A stretch of 64,000 nucleotides of DNA from Pseudidiomarina sp. CB1 (GCF_024752025.1 NZ_JANTPU010000001.1:1240001-1304000); one strand, 5' to 3'; shown: positions 37,790-47,913, counted from the first letter of the stretch. The notes: generated from the letters alone by a model not told the origin. Numbers and translations are program-made.

Positions 37790-38633
37790 TAAAGTCGCCT
37801 CCGTTTAAAATAAATACGCGTACGATTGTGCCCCAGCGCTCGGTTTTGAGGGTGACTTCGACGCCGTCAGGGATTTCCATTGGGCCGTCTTGTTCGGCCT
37901 GTGGTTGCTGATTCAGTGTGATGCCTAAGCCGCTGCGCTCGCTGCCTTTGATGATGGGCTCAACCTGAAATTCGGTCACGCCTTCAAGCACTACGCGCTC
38001 GGTTGGGTCACTGGTGGGACTCATATCGGCGTAGGTGTAGTGTTGGCGGACCAGTTGTTGGTCTTGGTTAATGATGTAGCGCACGGGTTGCAGTTCGCTG
38101 CGGGCCAGCAGGTTGCCAGGATTGAACCAGCCTGCGCGCACGTAGTAGTCGCCTTCGGGTGTGCGCCGTGACACGGCTTGGCGTAAGTCGTTCTCGATCA
38201 TCAACATGGCTTGTTGCAACTGTTGTAATTCTTCACGTACTTCGGCGCTTTGTTCGTTGGTGCGCATCATGCTGTTCACCACCGCCGCGCTGGCCAAGCC
38301 AATGATCGCGAACACCACAATCGCCACCAACACCTCAACCAACGTGAAGCCGACGTGCTTGCGCTGCTGCACTGTGGTAGCCCGTGGTTCTACCACGGGG
38401 TATGCCTGACCTTGCGGCAATGGCGGTTCAATTCGAGGGTGACCCGCAGTAGAACTGCGGGCTACAACGGGGTGTGCCTGACGTTGCGGCAATGGCGGTT
38501 CAATTCGAGGGTGACCCGCAGTAGAACTGCGGGCTACAACGGGGTGTGCCTGACGTTGCGGCAATGGCGGTTCAATTCGAGGGTGACCCGTGGTAGAACC
38601 ACGGGGTACGGGATGGTCGATGCGCGGGGTCAT
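37755..38633 (-). CDS. gspJ: Type II secretion minor pseudopilin GspJ with REP-derived N-terminal leader
   Basis: From the ATG at 38633, which overlaps the gspI stop (ATGA), the frame encodes 292 residues. The first 95 are translated REP sequence: three 24-residue repeats containing RGSTTG or VARSSTAG. Then KHVG and the true prepilin helix FTLVEVLVAIVVFAIIGLA follow. Alternatively a GTG at 38372 gives an 8-residue leader (MQQRKHVG), the normal prepilin size, but with a poor ribosome site. Mature GspJ looks intact, ending near gspK. Which start is used cannot be decided here. Confidence 0.85.
   Translation of the reverse strand: MTPRIDHPVPRGSTTGHPRIEPPLPQRQAHPVVARSSTAGHPRIEPPLPQRQAHPVVARSSTAGHPRIEPPLPQGQAYPVVEPRATTVQQRKHVGFTLVEVLVAIVVFAIIGLASAAVVNSMMRTNEQSAEVREELQQLQQAMLMIENDLRQAVSRRTPEGDYYVRAGWFNPGNLLARSELQPVRYIINQDQQLVRQHYTYADMSPTSDPTERVVLEGVTEFQVEPIIKGSERSGLGITLNQQPQAEQDGPMEIPDGVEVTLKTERWGTIVRVFILNGGDFSEPQSSNQPSP
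38377..38608. repeat. REP array F, 72-base tandem repeats at the 5' end of gspJ
   Basis: Inverted units at about 38442, 38514 and 38586 repeat every 72 bases (24 codons) with identical or nearly identical spacers; one direct unit lies at 38377-38400. All stay open in the gspJ frame. Confidence 0.93.
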
Positions 38634-39154
38634 TGCGGGGCCCTCAGGTAGCGGCCGAGAATATAGCTTTTCTCGGTGCTGTCTTGACTGGGGCGGACGG
38701 TGACTTCGACGTAGCTGACGTCGGCAGTCACGGTTTCGGTGAAGGTGGCGCGCCAGTGCCATTGCTTGCTGGCGACGGTTTCGGTGCCCTGCTTCAGCTC
38801 GCGCGGATTCTCGCTCAAGGTGATGCGCGCCAAGGCATTCGCGGCGGCATAGCGCGCCATGGTGCGCTCTTCCATATAGGCGAGATCGTTCAAGTGATTG
38901 GTTGCGGCAGCAACCCCCGCAAGCGCCGCCATCGCGAAAATCGCCAGCGCCGCCATCACTTCCACCAGCGTAAACCCTCGCTGCGTTCGGAGTGTAGCCC
39001 GTGGTTCTACCACGGGGGGAATCCGAATTGAACAACCATTATTTAAACGTGGGGCATACCCCGTGGTAGAACCACGGGTTACCACATCAGCGCAGCGTTG
39101 ACCCGTGGTAGAACCACGGGCTACCACATGGGTGCGACGTTGACCTGTGGCCAT
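38630..39154 (-). CDS. gspI: Type II secretion minor pseudopilin GspI with REP-derived N-terminal leader
   Basis: 174 residues from ATG 39154, which is preceded by GGAGG at 7 bases and overlaps the gspH stop (TGATG). The first 60 residues are mostly REP translation (VARGSTTG, VTRGSTTG, PVVEPRAT) and end TQRG before FTLVEVMAALAIFAMAALAGV. A GTG at 39013, inside the REP, would give a 13-residue leader. The mature domain (ALARITLSENPRELKQGTE, VTVRPSQDS) is intact. Its stop overlaps the gspJ ATG. Confidence 0.85.
   Translation of the reverse strand: MATGQRRTHVVARGSTTGQRCADVVTRGSTTGYAPRLNNGCSIRIPPVVEPRATLRTQRGFTLVEVMAALAIFAMAALAGVAAATNHLNDLAYMEERTMARYAAANALARITLSENPRELKQGTETVASKQWHWRATFTETVTADVSYVEVTVRPSQDSTEKSYILGRYLRAPQ
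38994..39124. repeat. REP units inside the gspI 5' region (three units)
   Basis: One direct unit at 38994-39017 and inverted units at 39058-39082 and 39100-39124, all CCCGTGG-type. They lie between the ribosome site of gspI and its prepilin helix codons. Confidence 0.9.
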
Positions 39155-39735
39155 CACAGTTCCTCCGCGCGTTGCAGCGTCAGGTTATAGCCATCTTCAC
39201 TGCGTAACACCCAACCGGCGCCGTCTATGCTATCAAACGGCTGCAAGCGTAGGCTAAAAACCGAAATGTCGCCGCTACCCAAAATCCACAATTGCGGTTG
39301 CTGCGCTTCGCGCTCCTCGGTCGTCACCGTTTCATCTTCGGGTGGCGCAAAAAACGCTTCCACCGCATCTTCGTCTTGCCCGAGCAATGCTTCGTTTTCA
39401 CTTTGCAGCTCAAACACCACATCCTGCGGCCAGTCCTGCGCCCTTAAACCGCGAAAATCAAGCGGCTGCCACTGCTGTTCGCGCCACTGCACAAACGCGT
39501 AGCCTTGCTCGTCAATCCGCAAGCCTAAAATCGCATGGCGCAACAGCGCATATTCCTGCGCATAACGAACGCGTTGATACAAATCCTCGGCCGCGTCATC
39601 CAATGCATCATCTTGCTGGTCAGGCACGACAAAGGTGACCGCCACCGCCATCAAACCAATGATGGCAATGGTGACCATCACTTCAACGAGGGTAAAACCC
39701 TTAGTTGTTTTCAAGGTTCCAGTTACCGATGTCAT
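39154..39735 (-). CDS. gspH: Type II secretion minor pseudopilin GspH
   Basis: 193 residues from ATG 39735 (MTSVTGTLKTTKG, then FTLVEVMVTIAIIGLMAVAV). The open frame runs 15 codons further, but this leader has normal length. The acidic C-terminal domain holds QEYALLRHAILGLRIDEQGYAFV, the GspH signature. The start lies inside the end of gspG (35-base overlap). Confidence 0.88.
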   Translation of the reverse strand: MTSVTGTLKTTKGFTLVEVMVTIAIIGLMAVAVTFVVPDQQDDALDDAAEDLYQRVRYAQEYALLRHAILGLRIDEQGYAFVQWREQQWQPLDFRGLRAQDWPQDVVFELQSENEALLGQDEDAVEAFFAPPEDETVTTEEREAQQPQLWILGSGDISVFSLRLQPFDSIDGAGWVLRSEDGYNLTLQRAEEL

Positions 39736-40123
39736 CGTCGGTGCCTGGTTGACGGTCTTCGCCGGCAGAGAAAATATCAATATCGCTGTATTCGCCTGGG
39801 CTCAACAGCATGTATTCCGAACCGTAAGGGTCCAATGGTAAACGCTGAATATAACCACCACGGCGATAGTTGCGCGGTAATGGGTCAATGGTAGGCTCTT
39901 CAATAAGTGCCTCAAGCCCTTGCTCGGTGGTCGGAAACACACCGTTATCCAACTTGTATTGCGACAGTGCATTTTCCAGCGCCACAATGTCAGATTTCAC
40001 TTTTTGACGGTTGGCTTGATCGGCCGAACCTAACACATTAGGTAGGATAAGCGTCGCCAACAGGCCCAAAATCACGATCACCACCATCACTTCGATCAGT
40101 GAAAAACCTTTGTTCTTTCTCAT
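39701..40123 (-). CDS. gspG: Type II secretion major pseudopilin GspG
   Basis: 140 residues, canonical. MRKNKG leader, FSLIEVMVVIVILGLLATLILPNVLG, KVKSDIVALENALSQYKLDNGVFPTTEQGLEALI, and the calcium loop SAGEDRQPGTDDDIGNW. It polymerises into the pseudopilus. It follows gspF by 11 bases. Confidence 0.96.
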   Translation of the reverse strand: MRKNKGFSLIEVMVVIVILGLLATLILPNVLGSADQANRQKVKSDIVALENALSQYKLDNGVFPTTEQGLEALIEEPTIDPLPRNYRRGGYIQRLPLDPYGSEYMLLSPGEYSDIDIFSAGEDRQPGTDDDIGNWNLENN

Positions 40124-40134
40124 ACTTCCTCCAT

Positions 40135-41379
40135 TTATAAACCGACCGCTTGATTAAGCTGCAAGATCGGCTGAATAATTGCCATTACAATCACTAAGAC
40201 CACCGCAGCCATGACAATGATCAGCGCTGGCTCAAATATTTTTAACGCGACATTCATGGTGTTTTCAAAGTCGCGGTCTTGATTGTCCGCGGCACGTCCG
40301 AGCATCTGCTCCAACTCACCGGATTTTTCACCGGCAGCAATCATATGCAGCATCATCGGCGGGAACAGTTTGGTTTGCGCCAACGCGGCACGTAACGAAG
40401 AGCCTTCGCGGACCCGATCAGCCGCCTCGGTAACCGCATGTTGCATGGCACGGTTGCCCAGCACTCGTGCGGTGATTTGTAAACCTTCGAGCAAGGGCAC
40501 CGCCGAAGCGGTCAAAATACTCAAGGTGCGCGAAAACCGAGCGGTGTTAACGCCTTTAATGACCCGCCCCACTAACGGAACTTTCAGTTGCCACGCATGA
40601 AATTTGTCGCGCCGACGTTCGTTTCTCAACAGCTGGCCAAAAATCACTAACCCCACCAGAATCGCCACTAAAATAAAGGGCCCGAAGGTTTGTAAGAACT
40701 GACTAACAGCCAATAGTGCACGGGTAATAAACGGCAATTCTTGACCCAAATCACCAAACTGCTCAACGATTTGTGGCACTACCGACACCAACAAGAAAAT
40801 GATCACGCTAATCGCCACAAAGGTCAGCACCGCCGGATACACCAACGCCTGCACCAATTGCCCCTTGAGTTGATTGCGTTGCTCGGTGTAATCCGCCAAG
40901 CGGTTCAACACTTCGTCGAGGTGGCCGGAGCGCTCACCAGCGGCAACCATGGCGGTGAACAGCTTGTCAAAAATATGCGGATAGTCGCTCATGGCAACCG
41001 CCAACGCGTAGCCTTCAACCACGCGCGAACGTACCGCCATCACTAACTTTTGTAAACGCGGTTTATCGGTTTGTTCGGCAACGGCGAATAACGCCTGTTC
41101 GATAGGCATGGCGGCGGCCACTAAGGTGGCCAATTGACGAGTAATCAAGGCAAGGTCGGCGGAGCTGATTTTGCGCACTTTGCGGCGCGCCCACCACCCC
41201 GAAAAGCCCTTTTGGCTGGTGGCACTATCCGTTCCTGACTGTTCCGCTTCGTCCACCGCAACCGGAATCAAACCTTGATCACGCAACAACTGGCGGACTT
41301 GCCGTTCCGTGTCGGCTTCAAGTACTCCGGTCTTTTTGCGGCCCTTGGCATCCAGCGCGTGGTAGGAATAAGCGCCCAT
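40135..41379 (-). CDS. gspF: Type II secretion platform protein GspF
   Basis: 414 residues. Opens YSYHALDAKGRKKTGVLEADTERQ; two T2SSF repeats around 70-195 (LALITRQLATLVAAAMPIEQALFAV) and 275-400 (TARFSRTLSILTASAVPLLEGLQI), three membrane spans. Starts 3 bases after gspE. Confidence 0.95.
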   Translation of the reverse strand: MGAYSYHALDAKGRKKTGVLEADTERQVRQLLRDQGLIPVAVDEAEQSGTDSATSQKGFSGWWARRKVRKISSADLALITRQLATLVAAAMPIEQALFAVAEQTDKPRLQKLVMAVRSRVVEGYALAVAMSDYPHIFDKLFTAMVAAGERSGHLDEVLNRLADYTEQRNQLKGQLVQALVYPAVLTFVAISVIIFLLVSVVPQIVEQFGDLGQELPFITRALLAVSQFLQTFGPFILVAILVGLVIFGQLLRNERRRDKFHAWQLKVPLVGRVIKGVNTARFSRTLSILTASAVPLLEGLQITARVLGNRAMQHAVTEAADRVREGSSLRAALAQTKLFPPMMLHMIAAGEKSGELEQMLGRAADNQDRDFENTMNVALKIFEPALIIVMAAVVLVIVMAIIQPILQLNQAVGL

Positions 41380-41381
41380 GG

Positions 41382-42857
41382 TTACTCCTCGCGCGTCACA
41401 CGTAACACTTCTTCGCGTGTGGTGACACCCTGCGCTACTTTATCGAGACCATCCTGACGGATACTCGGCGTATGCTTACGCACGTATTTTTCAATGGCTT
41501 GCTCACCATGACCGTTGTGCACCAAGTCGCGAATGGTTTCATCCACCACCAACAACTCGTGAATCCCGGTACGGCCACGATAACCAGTGTAGTTACACTT
41601 ATCGCAACCGACGGCACGGCATTCTTGGCTATCTTCGCTGAGCGGCGTCTTACAGTCGTCACACAAAGTCCGCACCAAGCGTTGGGACAACACCGCCAAC
41701 AACGACGAGCTCAACAAAAACGGTTCAACGCCCATGTCTTCAAGACGGGTAATCGCGCCAGCGGCAGTATTGGTGTGTAAAGTCGAGAGTACTAAGTGAC
41801 CGGTTAATGAGGCCTGTACCGCAATTTGTGCGGTTTCAACGTCGCGGATCTCACCGACCATAACCACGTCGGGGTCTTGCCGCAAAATCGCCCGCAAACC
41901 TCGTGCAAAGGTCATGTCGACGCGCGGATTCACCTGCATTTGGCCAATGCCCTCGATGGCATATTCAATCGGGTCTTCGACGGTCAAAATATTACGATCT
42001 TTGGAGTTAATATCCATCAAGCCAGCGTACAGGGTGGTGGATTTACCTGAACCTGTTGGACCGGTCACCAAAATAATGCCGTGCGGCTTTTTGATCAGCT
42101 CGGCAAAGATCTTGCGGTTACCGTCGGTCATGCCGAGCTGTTGCAAGTTCAATCGCGCATTGTTTTTATCGAGCAAACGCAACACCACGCGTTCGCCATG
42201 GTTCGATGGCATGGTCGATACCCGCACATCAACTGCGCGCCCAGCAATCAGCAAGCTAATGCGGCCGTCTTGCGGCACGCGCTTTTCGGCAATATCGAGC
42301 TGCGCCATCACCTTAATACGGCTCACGAGCAGCGAACTCAGCTTACGGTTCGGGCGGATCACTTCGCGTAGTACGCCGTCAATACGGAAGCGCACCAGCA
42401 AATCTTTTTCGAAGGTTTCGATGTGAATATCCGACGCACCTTCTTTAATCGCTTCTGACAACATCGCATTGATCAGCTTGATGATTGGCGCGTCGTCTTC
42501 GCTTTCCAGCAAGTCTTCGGTTTGCGGCAGTTCATCGGCCAGCGAGAACAAATTGCTCTCATTGCCAATGTCTTCCATCAGTTGCTTGGCTTCGGACGAA
42601 TCACGCTGATAGGCCTGCGTGAGAATAGCGTCAAAAGCTTCGGCACTGTGGGTTGTTAAGGTAAACGGCTTACCCACCGCACGCCGCACTTCACGCAGCA
42701 CAATGGGCTCGACCTCTTCGCGACAATGCACGGTCAATAAGGCGCCCGCATCCTCGCCCTCGCCGTGGTCCGCCACCACCACGCCATAACGCTTCGCGAA
42801 GCCAAACGGCAATCGCCGTGGCGTCACTCGCGCGGCGAGCTCGGCAACATCAGTCAT
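41382..42857 (-). CDS. gspE: Type II secretion ATPase GspE
   Basis: 491 residues from ATG 42857 ([11 protein letters not shown]), preceded by GGGAGG and overlapping the gspD stop by 8 bases. Motifs: [15 protein letters not shown] (Walker A), [17 protein letters not shown] (Walker B), a zinc module CDDC...CDKC near 400-440. It energises secretion through GspL and GspF. Confidence 0.96.
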   Translation of the reverse strand: MTDVAELAARVTPRRLPFGFAKRYGVVVADHGEGEDAGALLTVHCREEVEPIVLREVRRAVGKPFTLTTHSAEAFDAILTQAYQRDSSEAKQLMEDIGNESNLFSLADELPQTEDLLESEDDAPIIKLINAMLSEAIKEGASDIHIETFEKDLLVRFRIDGVLREVIRPNRKLSSLLVSRIKVMAQLDIAEKRVPQDGRISLLIAGRAVDVRVSTMPSNHGERVVLRLLDKNNARLNLQQLGMTDGNRKIFAELIKKPHGIILVTGPTGSGKSTTLYAGLMDINSKDRNILTVEDPIEYAIEGIGQMQVNPRVDMTFARGLRAILRQDPDVVMVGEIRDVETAQIAVQASLTGHLVLSTLHTNTAAGAITRLEDMGVEPFLLSSSLLAVLSQRLVRTLCDDCKTPLSEDSQECRAVGCDKCNYTGYRGRTGIHELLVVDETIRDLVHNGHGEQAIEKYVRKHTPSIRQDGLDKVAQGVTTREEVLRVTREE

Positions 42858-44970
42858 TGCCGTTGCCTCCCTTGCGCTCGTCAAGGTACTTCTGTAGCTC
42901 TGGCGGAATGGCAAGTTCGCTATCTTTAAATTCAGGCAAGATTGGCGTTTCGGTGTTCGGCATCAAGGTGACACCTTCATCGTTACGCTGCAATTGCTGC
43001 GCCCGCATATAGTTGTATTTGCGACTGCTCAAGCCATAGGCCGTACCGGAGTCGCGGACAATGGTCGGTCGCAAGAACACCATCAGGTTACGCTTTTGCT
43101 TGGTCGTCGAAGTGCTGCGGAACAGTGCTCCCACGAGCGGAATATCGCCTAAAAGCGGAATCTTTGATTCACTTTCTTGTACGTCTTCATCAATCAGGCC
43201 CCCGAGCACGATGGTCTGGCCATCGTCAGCCATCACCGTGGTCGTTAGCGTACGTTTGTTAATCGTAATGTCGACGGCGGTTGCGCCACTTAGGCTCGAT
43301 ACTTCTTGCTCAATGACCAACTGTACGGCGTCGCCTTCGTTGATCTGCGGCGTTACCTTGAGCTTAATACCAATATCTTCGCGCTCCACGGTTTGGAACG
43401 GATTCTCGTTGTTGTCGCCCGCTGTCGCACCCGTGATGGTCGGTACTGATTGCCCCACCAAAAACGACGCTTCTTCGTTATCCACGGTCATAATGCTTGG
43501 TGTTGCAAGAATGTTTGACTTCGTGTTGGTCGCTACGGCTTGCAAAATCGCGCCCCAGTCGTTCTTCACCACGCCAACCATCATGCCATTCACGTTACCT
43601 AACAGCTGCGCCAACAAGCTTACATCACCAGGCTCATCCGGCTCCGTCGTGGTGACTAAGTTGCCATCCACCAACGTCTGGGTGGTACGCCCTTCGCGCT
43701 CGCGGGCTTGATAAGCAGCGGCGGCTAACGGGCCAATCGGTACTTGGCGACCGTTGTTATACTGGACCATACCGCCGTCTTCTGAAATCCATTGCAAGCC
43801 AAGATCTATGCCGTCACCTTCAAAGATCTCGACAATAATTGCCTCAACATGAACTTGGGCGCGACGGATATCGAGCTGCCGAATCACATTTTCGAGGTTC
43901 GCCAGTAGGTCGGGTTCCGCAGTAATGACCAGTGAGTTGCTGTCTTCATGAGCGGAAATACTGATATCGTTGGTGTTGCTACCCCGTAAGTTTCGCGCCA
44001 TGCGTGCTTGTTGCGGATTAGTACCACTGCCGCTTTGCTGTTCGGCTTGAATACTTTCACTGACCCCTTGCAACACGTCAACCAGTTCTTTCGCTTTGGC
44101 ATACTTCAGGTAGTAAACGCGCGTGTTACCTTCAGTTTTTAGGTCTTGGTCGAGTTGATTGATCAGTGCAATGACGCGTTGACGCGCCCGCGGTTCGCCA
44201 CTTACGACGACCGAGTTCGTACGTTCGTCGGCGACAATTTTAGGGATCAGTAACGGCGGCGTGCCTTCATTGGTTTTCTCGAACAACGATGAGGCGATGC
44301 GCACCACTTCAGACGCCGACGCATATTCCAGTTTTACCACGTCAACGTCTTGGTTACCGGCACGGTCAACGCGCTCAATGATTTCGGTAAGACGCTGCAC
44401 CGTTTCGCTACGACCAGTGATCATAATAACGTTCGACGGATCGTAACTGACCACATTGCCGCCACCACTGCTATCCGCTAGCAAACGTAATAGCGGTGCC
44501 AACTCGCGCACACTCACGTTGTTGACTGGAACAACGCGGGTCACCAAGGTGTCGCCGCCCAGAGAATTATCGTCAACCACAGGAATCGCACCGTTGCGCG
44601 CATCTTTGTCACGCATCACTTTAACCACGCCGGATTCCATGGTGACGGTGGCAAAACCGTAGACTTCGAGCACATTCAGGAAAAACTGCCAGTATTGGTC
44701 TTCACTCATCACGTCGTAGCTGCGCACATTGATGGTGCCGCGCACGTCAGGGTCGATGATCATGGTCTTACCCAGATTGCGACCGACCACTTGAATGAAT
44801 TCGGTAATATCGGTGTTTTTGAAGCTGGCTGCGTATTCCGCGGCTTCTTCATTGGCCTGCTGTCGAGTTTGCTGTGCTGCCTGTTGTGCAAAAGCCGAGG
44901 CGCTAACCCCCATGGCACATGCCAAACTCAGACTCGTCAGGATCATTGATACGGTGCTCAAACTACGCAT
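42850..44970 (-). CDS. gspD: Type II secretion secretin GspD
   Basis: 706 residues. Signal peptide to about residue 29 ([12 protein letters not shown]). N0 domain [33 protein letters not shown]; three N-domain repeats with [20 protein letters not shown] and [20 protein letters not shown]; secretin core [24 protein letters not shown] and [34 protein letters not shown]. The start is preceded by a duplicated 13-base element carrying AGGA. Confidence 0.96.
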   Translation of the reverse strand: MRSLSTVSMILTSLSLACAMGVSASAFAQQAAQQTRQQANEEAAEYAASFKNTDITEFIQVVGRNLGKTMIIDPDVRGTINVRSYDVMSEDQYWQFFLNVLEVYGFATVTMESGVVKVMRDKDARNGAIPVVDDNSLGGDTLVTRVVPVNNVSVRELAPLLRLLADSSGGGNVVSYDPSNVIMITGRSETVQRLTEIIERVDRAGNQDVDVVKLEYASASEVVRIASSLFEKTNEGTPPLLIPKIVADERTNSVVVSGEPRARQRVIALINQLDQDLKTEGNTRVYYLKYAKAKELVDVLQGVSESIQAEQQSGSGTNPQQARMARNLRGSNTNDISISAHEDSNSLVITAEPDLLANLENVIRQLDIRRAQVHVEAIIVEIFEGDGIDLGLQWISEDGGMVQYNNGRQVPIGPLAAAAYQAREREGRTTQTLVDGNLVTTTEPDEPGDVSLLAQLLGNVNGMMVGVVKNDWGAILQAVATNTKSNILATPSIMTVDNEEASFLVGQSVPTITGATAGDNNENPFQTVEREDIGIKLKVTPQINEGDAVQLVIEQEVSSLSGATAVDITINKRTLTTTVMADDGQTIVLGGLIDEDVQESESKIPLLGDIPLVGALFRSTSTTKQKRNLMVFLRPTIVRDSGTAYGLSSRKYNYMRAQQLQRNDEGVTLMPNTETPILPEFKDSELAIPPELQKYLDERKGGNGND

Positions 44971-44971
44971 A

Positions 44972-44997
44972 GTTGCGTCCTATAGTTGCGTCCTATT
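44972..44997 (-). repeat. Tandem 13-base repeat duplicating the gspD ribosome-binding site
   Basis: AGGACGCAACTAT occurs twice in a row directly before the gspD ATG, so there are two AGGA sites. The nearer one is about 8 bases from the start and is probably the one used. Confidence 0.6.
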
Positions 44998-45013
44998 ATT
45001 CTCGTTATGCTAT

Positions 45014-45937
45014 TTACTCGCTCGGAACAGCCAGTTCTAAGTCGAGATATTCATCGTCACGCAAAACCGTCACGATGATTTGACGAGCGTTGCGGAGCTC
45101 ACCAATGGCGGCCTGCGCACTAGCGACGTCGGTTAAATCTTGGCCATTAATGGCCACGGCAATGTCGCCTGCTTTGAACCCTGCATTGGTGAAGAGTTCC
45201 GGGTATTTCCCTGGGCTTAGACGATAGCCTTGCAGGCCGTTCCCAGACATCGCTGGGCTAATCCGAATATAGTCGAGCAAAGCGCTACTGTCGCCGCCTT
45301 GGCGCAGTTCTTGGTACGCTTGTTCAACCTCGACTGCGGGTTCTGTCACTGACTCGTCGCTCTGGTCGCGTTGTGCACGCTGCTGATTCTCAAGCGTTAG
45401 ACTTAAACCCTCACTCAGCTCGCCAATGCCTTCAAGCTCAAGGGTCTCTAGTGCGCCGTTGTTATTTAAGATGACGCGATCGGCGTAAATTTCTTCAATG
45501 CTCACTTGGGTGCCAGCGATTTTATCGCCAATCACATACACTTCTTGGCGGCGATCCTTCTCAATAATCGCCGCTGATCGTTCCGGCACATTACTGGCGG
45601 TGACGCCAAGTAAGCGTACGTTAAGTTGCGTTTTGGGCGCATTGCGGGTGTCACTCGCTGTTACGGTAGTGGTGCCGAACAGGTTTAAATCGGCCAGTCT
45701 ACTGAATGAGGTATTGCCAGCATTATTTTGCTGCTGTACTTGGATTTTTAGGGGGCCGCTGGCCGGCGGACTCACCGGTGCGATCATCTGCCAAGTCATT
45801 TGCGCTAACGTCCAGACGGCGTAAATCGCGAAGAGCGCCGTCAGCACCCACAACAACCCACGCACAAAGCGTGGCCCTGCGGTAAAGGCTGTAATGGAGG
45901 CGATAAAGCGCTGAAGTTGTGGGTTCTCAATCTGCAT
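45014..45937 (-). CDS. gspC: Type II secretion protein GspC
   Basis: 307 residues. One span near 25-45 (GLLWVLTALFAIYAVWTL), a Pro-rich linker, HR domain (LADLNLFGTTTV, LNVRLLGVTASNVPERSAAII) and a C-terminal PDZ-like domain (GYRLSPGKYPELFTNAGFKAGDIAVAINGQDLTD). It links GspD to the inner-membrane platform. First gene of the operon, divergent from hslO. Confidence 0.95.
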   Translation of the reverse strand: MQIENPQLQRFIASITAFTAGPRFVRGLLWVLTALFAIYAVWTLAQMTWQMIAPVSPPASGPLKIQVQQQNNAGNTSFSRLADLNLFGTTTVTASDTRNAPKTQLNVRLLGVTASNVPERSAAIIEKDRRQEVYVIGDKIAGTQVSIEEIYADRVILNNNGALETLELEGIGELSEGLSLTLENQQRAQRDQSDESVTEPAVEVEQAYQELRQGGDSSALLDYIRISPAMSGNGLQGYRLSPGKYPELFTNAGFKAGDIAVAINGQDLTDVASAQAAIGELRNARQIIVTVLRDDEYLDLELAVPSE

Positions 45938-46069
45938 CTTTGATTTCGTTATAATTTTGTGACAGCACAGCGTTACTAGCCATTCTACCCCCTTAGCTAT
46001 GATGTGAACAGATCAAATTAAGGAGTTGTGGTATCATGCGCGCAAAATATTACACTGTGTTGAAACGCT

Positions 46070-46900
46070 ATGAATTATCCAACTGATTTACTCTATCGTT
46101 ACACTTTTTCTGCTCAAGACGTGCGCGGCGAGCTGGTACAACTTAGTAGCAGTTATCAGCGCATGATACAAGGGCACAACTACCCTGCGCCGGTACAACG
46201 CTTGCTGGGTGAGCTGATGGCGGCGACGGCTTTACTTAGTGCGACGTTGAAGTTTGAGGGGCACATTAGCCTACAAGTTCAAGGTGACGGACCAATTAAT
46301 TTTATTACGGTTAATGGTAGTCATCAGCAGGATCTGCGCGGATTGGCGCGGGTTCGCGGCACCATCGCCGATGACAATAATGATTTTCGAGCGTTGTTTG
46401 GTAAGGCGGTGATGATTATCACCATTACGCCAGACGACGGTGAGCGTTATCAGGGCGTGGTTGATGCTGACGCCGAAAGTTTGGCGCAAGTGATTGAACG
46501 GTATTTTGCGCAGTCTGAACAATTGCATACGCGGGTTTGGTTGCACGCCGACGGGGAGCATGCTGCGGGGATGTTCTTGCAGGTCTTGCCTGCCGCTGGA
46601 CATGATTTGGCAGCGTTCGAGCATTTGGAAACGTTGACCGCATCGATGACGGCGCATGAGTTGTACGCATTGTCTGGTGAAGAGGTGCTGCATCGTTTGT
46701 ATCACCAAGAAGATCTTGAACTCTACGCGCCGCAGCAGGTTGCGTTTCATTGCGGCTGCTCGCGCGAGCGCACCCTTGAGTCCTTGGCCGCGGTACACCC
46801 GGACGAGCTACGTGCGATTCTCGCCGAAGACGGCGAAATCATCATGACCTGCGACTACTGCCTCGCCGAATACCGCTTCGCCGAAGCCGACCTCGCCTAA
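46070..46900 (+). CDS. hslO: Redox-regulated chaperone Hsp33
   Basis: 276 residues, usual length. The C-terminal zinc/redox switch is CGC (near 230) and CDYC (near 263). YTFSAQDVRGELVQLSSSYQ opens the family. It holds unfolding proteins under oxidative stress. In enterobacteria it is next to hslR; here a RAYT gene and REP arrays lie between them. Confidence 0.95.
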   Translation: MNYPTDLLYRYTFSAQDVRGELVQLSSSYQRMIQGHNYPAPVQRLLGELMAATALLSATLKFEGHISLQVQGDGPINFITVNGSHQQDLRGLARVRGTIADDNNDFRALFGKAVMIITITPDDGERYQGVVDADAESLAQVIERYFAQSEQLHTRVWLHADGEHAAGMFLQVLPAAGHDLAAFEHLETLTASMTAHELYALSGEEVLHRLYHQEDLELYAPQQVAFHCGCSRERTLESLAAVHPDELRAILAEDGEIIMTCDYCLAEYRFAEADLA

Positions 46901-46923
46901 CCTTTCAATTCAGCGGGTAGCGG

Positions 46924-47153
46924 GTAGCCCGTAGTTCTACTACGGGCCACGCCTGACGCTTCGACCATAACCGCCCAACTCGGATCCCCCGTTTGTAACC
47001 CGTAGTTCTACTACGGGACACGCCTGACGTTTCGACCATGACCGCCCGACTCGGATCCCCCGTTTGTAACCCGTAGTTCTACTACGGGACACGCCTGACG
47101 TTTCGACCATGACCGCCCGACTCGGATCCCCCCGCAGTAAAACTGCGGGCTAC
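46924..47153. repeat. REP array G upstream of the RAYT gene (four units)
   Basis: Direct CCCGTAG-type units begin at 46924, 46995 and 47065, the last two 70 bases apart with near-identical spacers, and an inverted CCCGCAG-type unit ends at 47153. Beside array H this brackets the transposase gene. It occupies most of the gap before the RAYT start. Confidence 0.92.
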
Positions 47154-47216
47154 GTACGCGATTTCCTGCATTTTTATAAGGGTGACGAATGCGGTGCGGC
47201 GATACAAACTGTGGGC

Positions 47217-47768
47217 ATGAGAAACGTTCGCCGCTATTTCGAAGGAGGTTATTACTTCTTCACTGTCACCGCTTATCGCCGCCGCCCCTTTTTTCAAGGC
47301 GAGGCCTTCATGCAGGCCTTTCGTAATGCGATAAGGGAAACCATGAAAACTCACCCATTTGAAATAGAAGCATGGGTGGTTTTGCCTGATCACATGCATT
47401 GCGTCTGGATCGTCAACGACGACCAAATCCCCGTCCGTTGGCGCAAAATAAAATCTTTGACCACCAAAGCCTTGGCTCAGCACGGTAACCAATCGAAGGC
47501 GCACCGTAACTCAACCGCGCGCAGGCGCCGGGGTAATGGTTCACTGTGGCATCACAGCTATTATGAACACACCATTCGCAACGAACGGGAACATGAGTTA
47601 TACGTGCTCTATTGCTGTTATAATCCCGTCAAGCATGGTTATGTTGAAAATGCGCTGGCATGGCCCTATTCAACACTTAGGCGTTATTTATCGTCTGGCA
47701 AATACCCGCCGGAGTGGGCACACATCAATTCATCATGGTTAGATGATGTTTTTGGCAGCCACGAGTAG
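47217..47768 (+). CDS. REP-associated tyrosine transposase (RAYT)
   Basis: 183 residues from ATG 47217 (MRNVRRYFEGGYYFFTVTAYRRRPFF); the frame is open 36 codons upstream but that part includes REP. It belongs to the Y1/HUH (IS200/IS605-related) family: metal-binding His pair in LPDHMH (His59, His61), predicted catalytic Tyr132 in YCCYNPVKHGYV. It cuts and joins single-stranded REP DNA near GTAG. REP arrays flank it on both sides, as expected. The stop TAG is the last three bases of a REP GTAG head. It probably is what spread the REPs in this window. Confidence 0.9.
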   Translation: MRNVRRYFEGGYYFFTVTAYRRRPFFQGEAFMQAFRNAIRETMKTHPFEIEAWVVLPDHMHCVWIVNDDQIPVRWRKIKSLTTKALAQHGNQSKAHRNSTARRRRGNGSLWHHSYYEHTIRNEREHELYVLYCCYNPVKHGYVENALAWPYSTLRRYLSSGKYPPEWAHINSSWLDDVFGSHE

Positions 47769-47913
47769 CCCGCAGTTCTACTGCGGGGCATGTCCAATTG
47801 AATGGATACGGTCGAAACGTCAGGTGTAGCCCGTGGTTCTACCACGGGGGGATCCGAATCGAACAATCATGGTCAAAACGTCAAGCCTTACCCGTGGTAG
47901 AACCACGGGGTAC
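47765..47913. repeat. REP array H downstream of the RAYT gene (three units)
   Basis: Direct units at 47765-47788 and 47826-47850 and an inverted unit at 47890-47913. The first overlaps the RAYT stop codon. The last ends shortly before the hslR ribosome site. Confidence 0.92.

Noticed and set aside
38634-39035. N-terminal extension of the gspJ frame into gspI
   Set aside because: This part is an out-of-frame shadow of gspI; the coupled ATG at 38633 is a better start.
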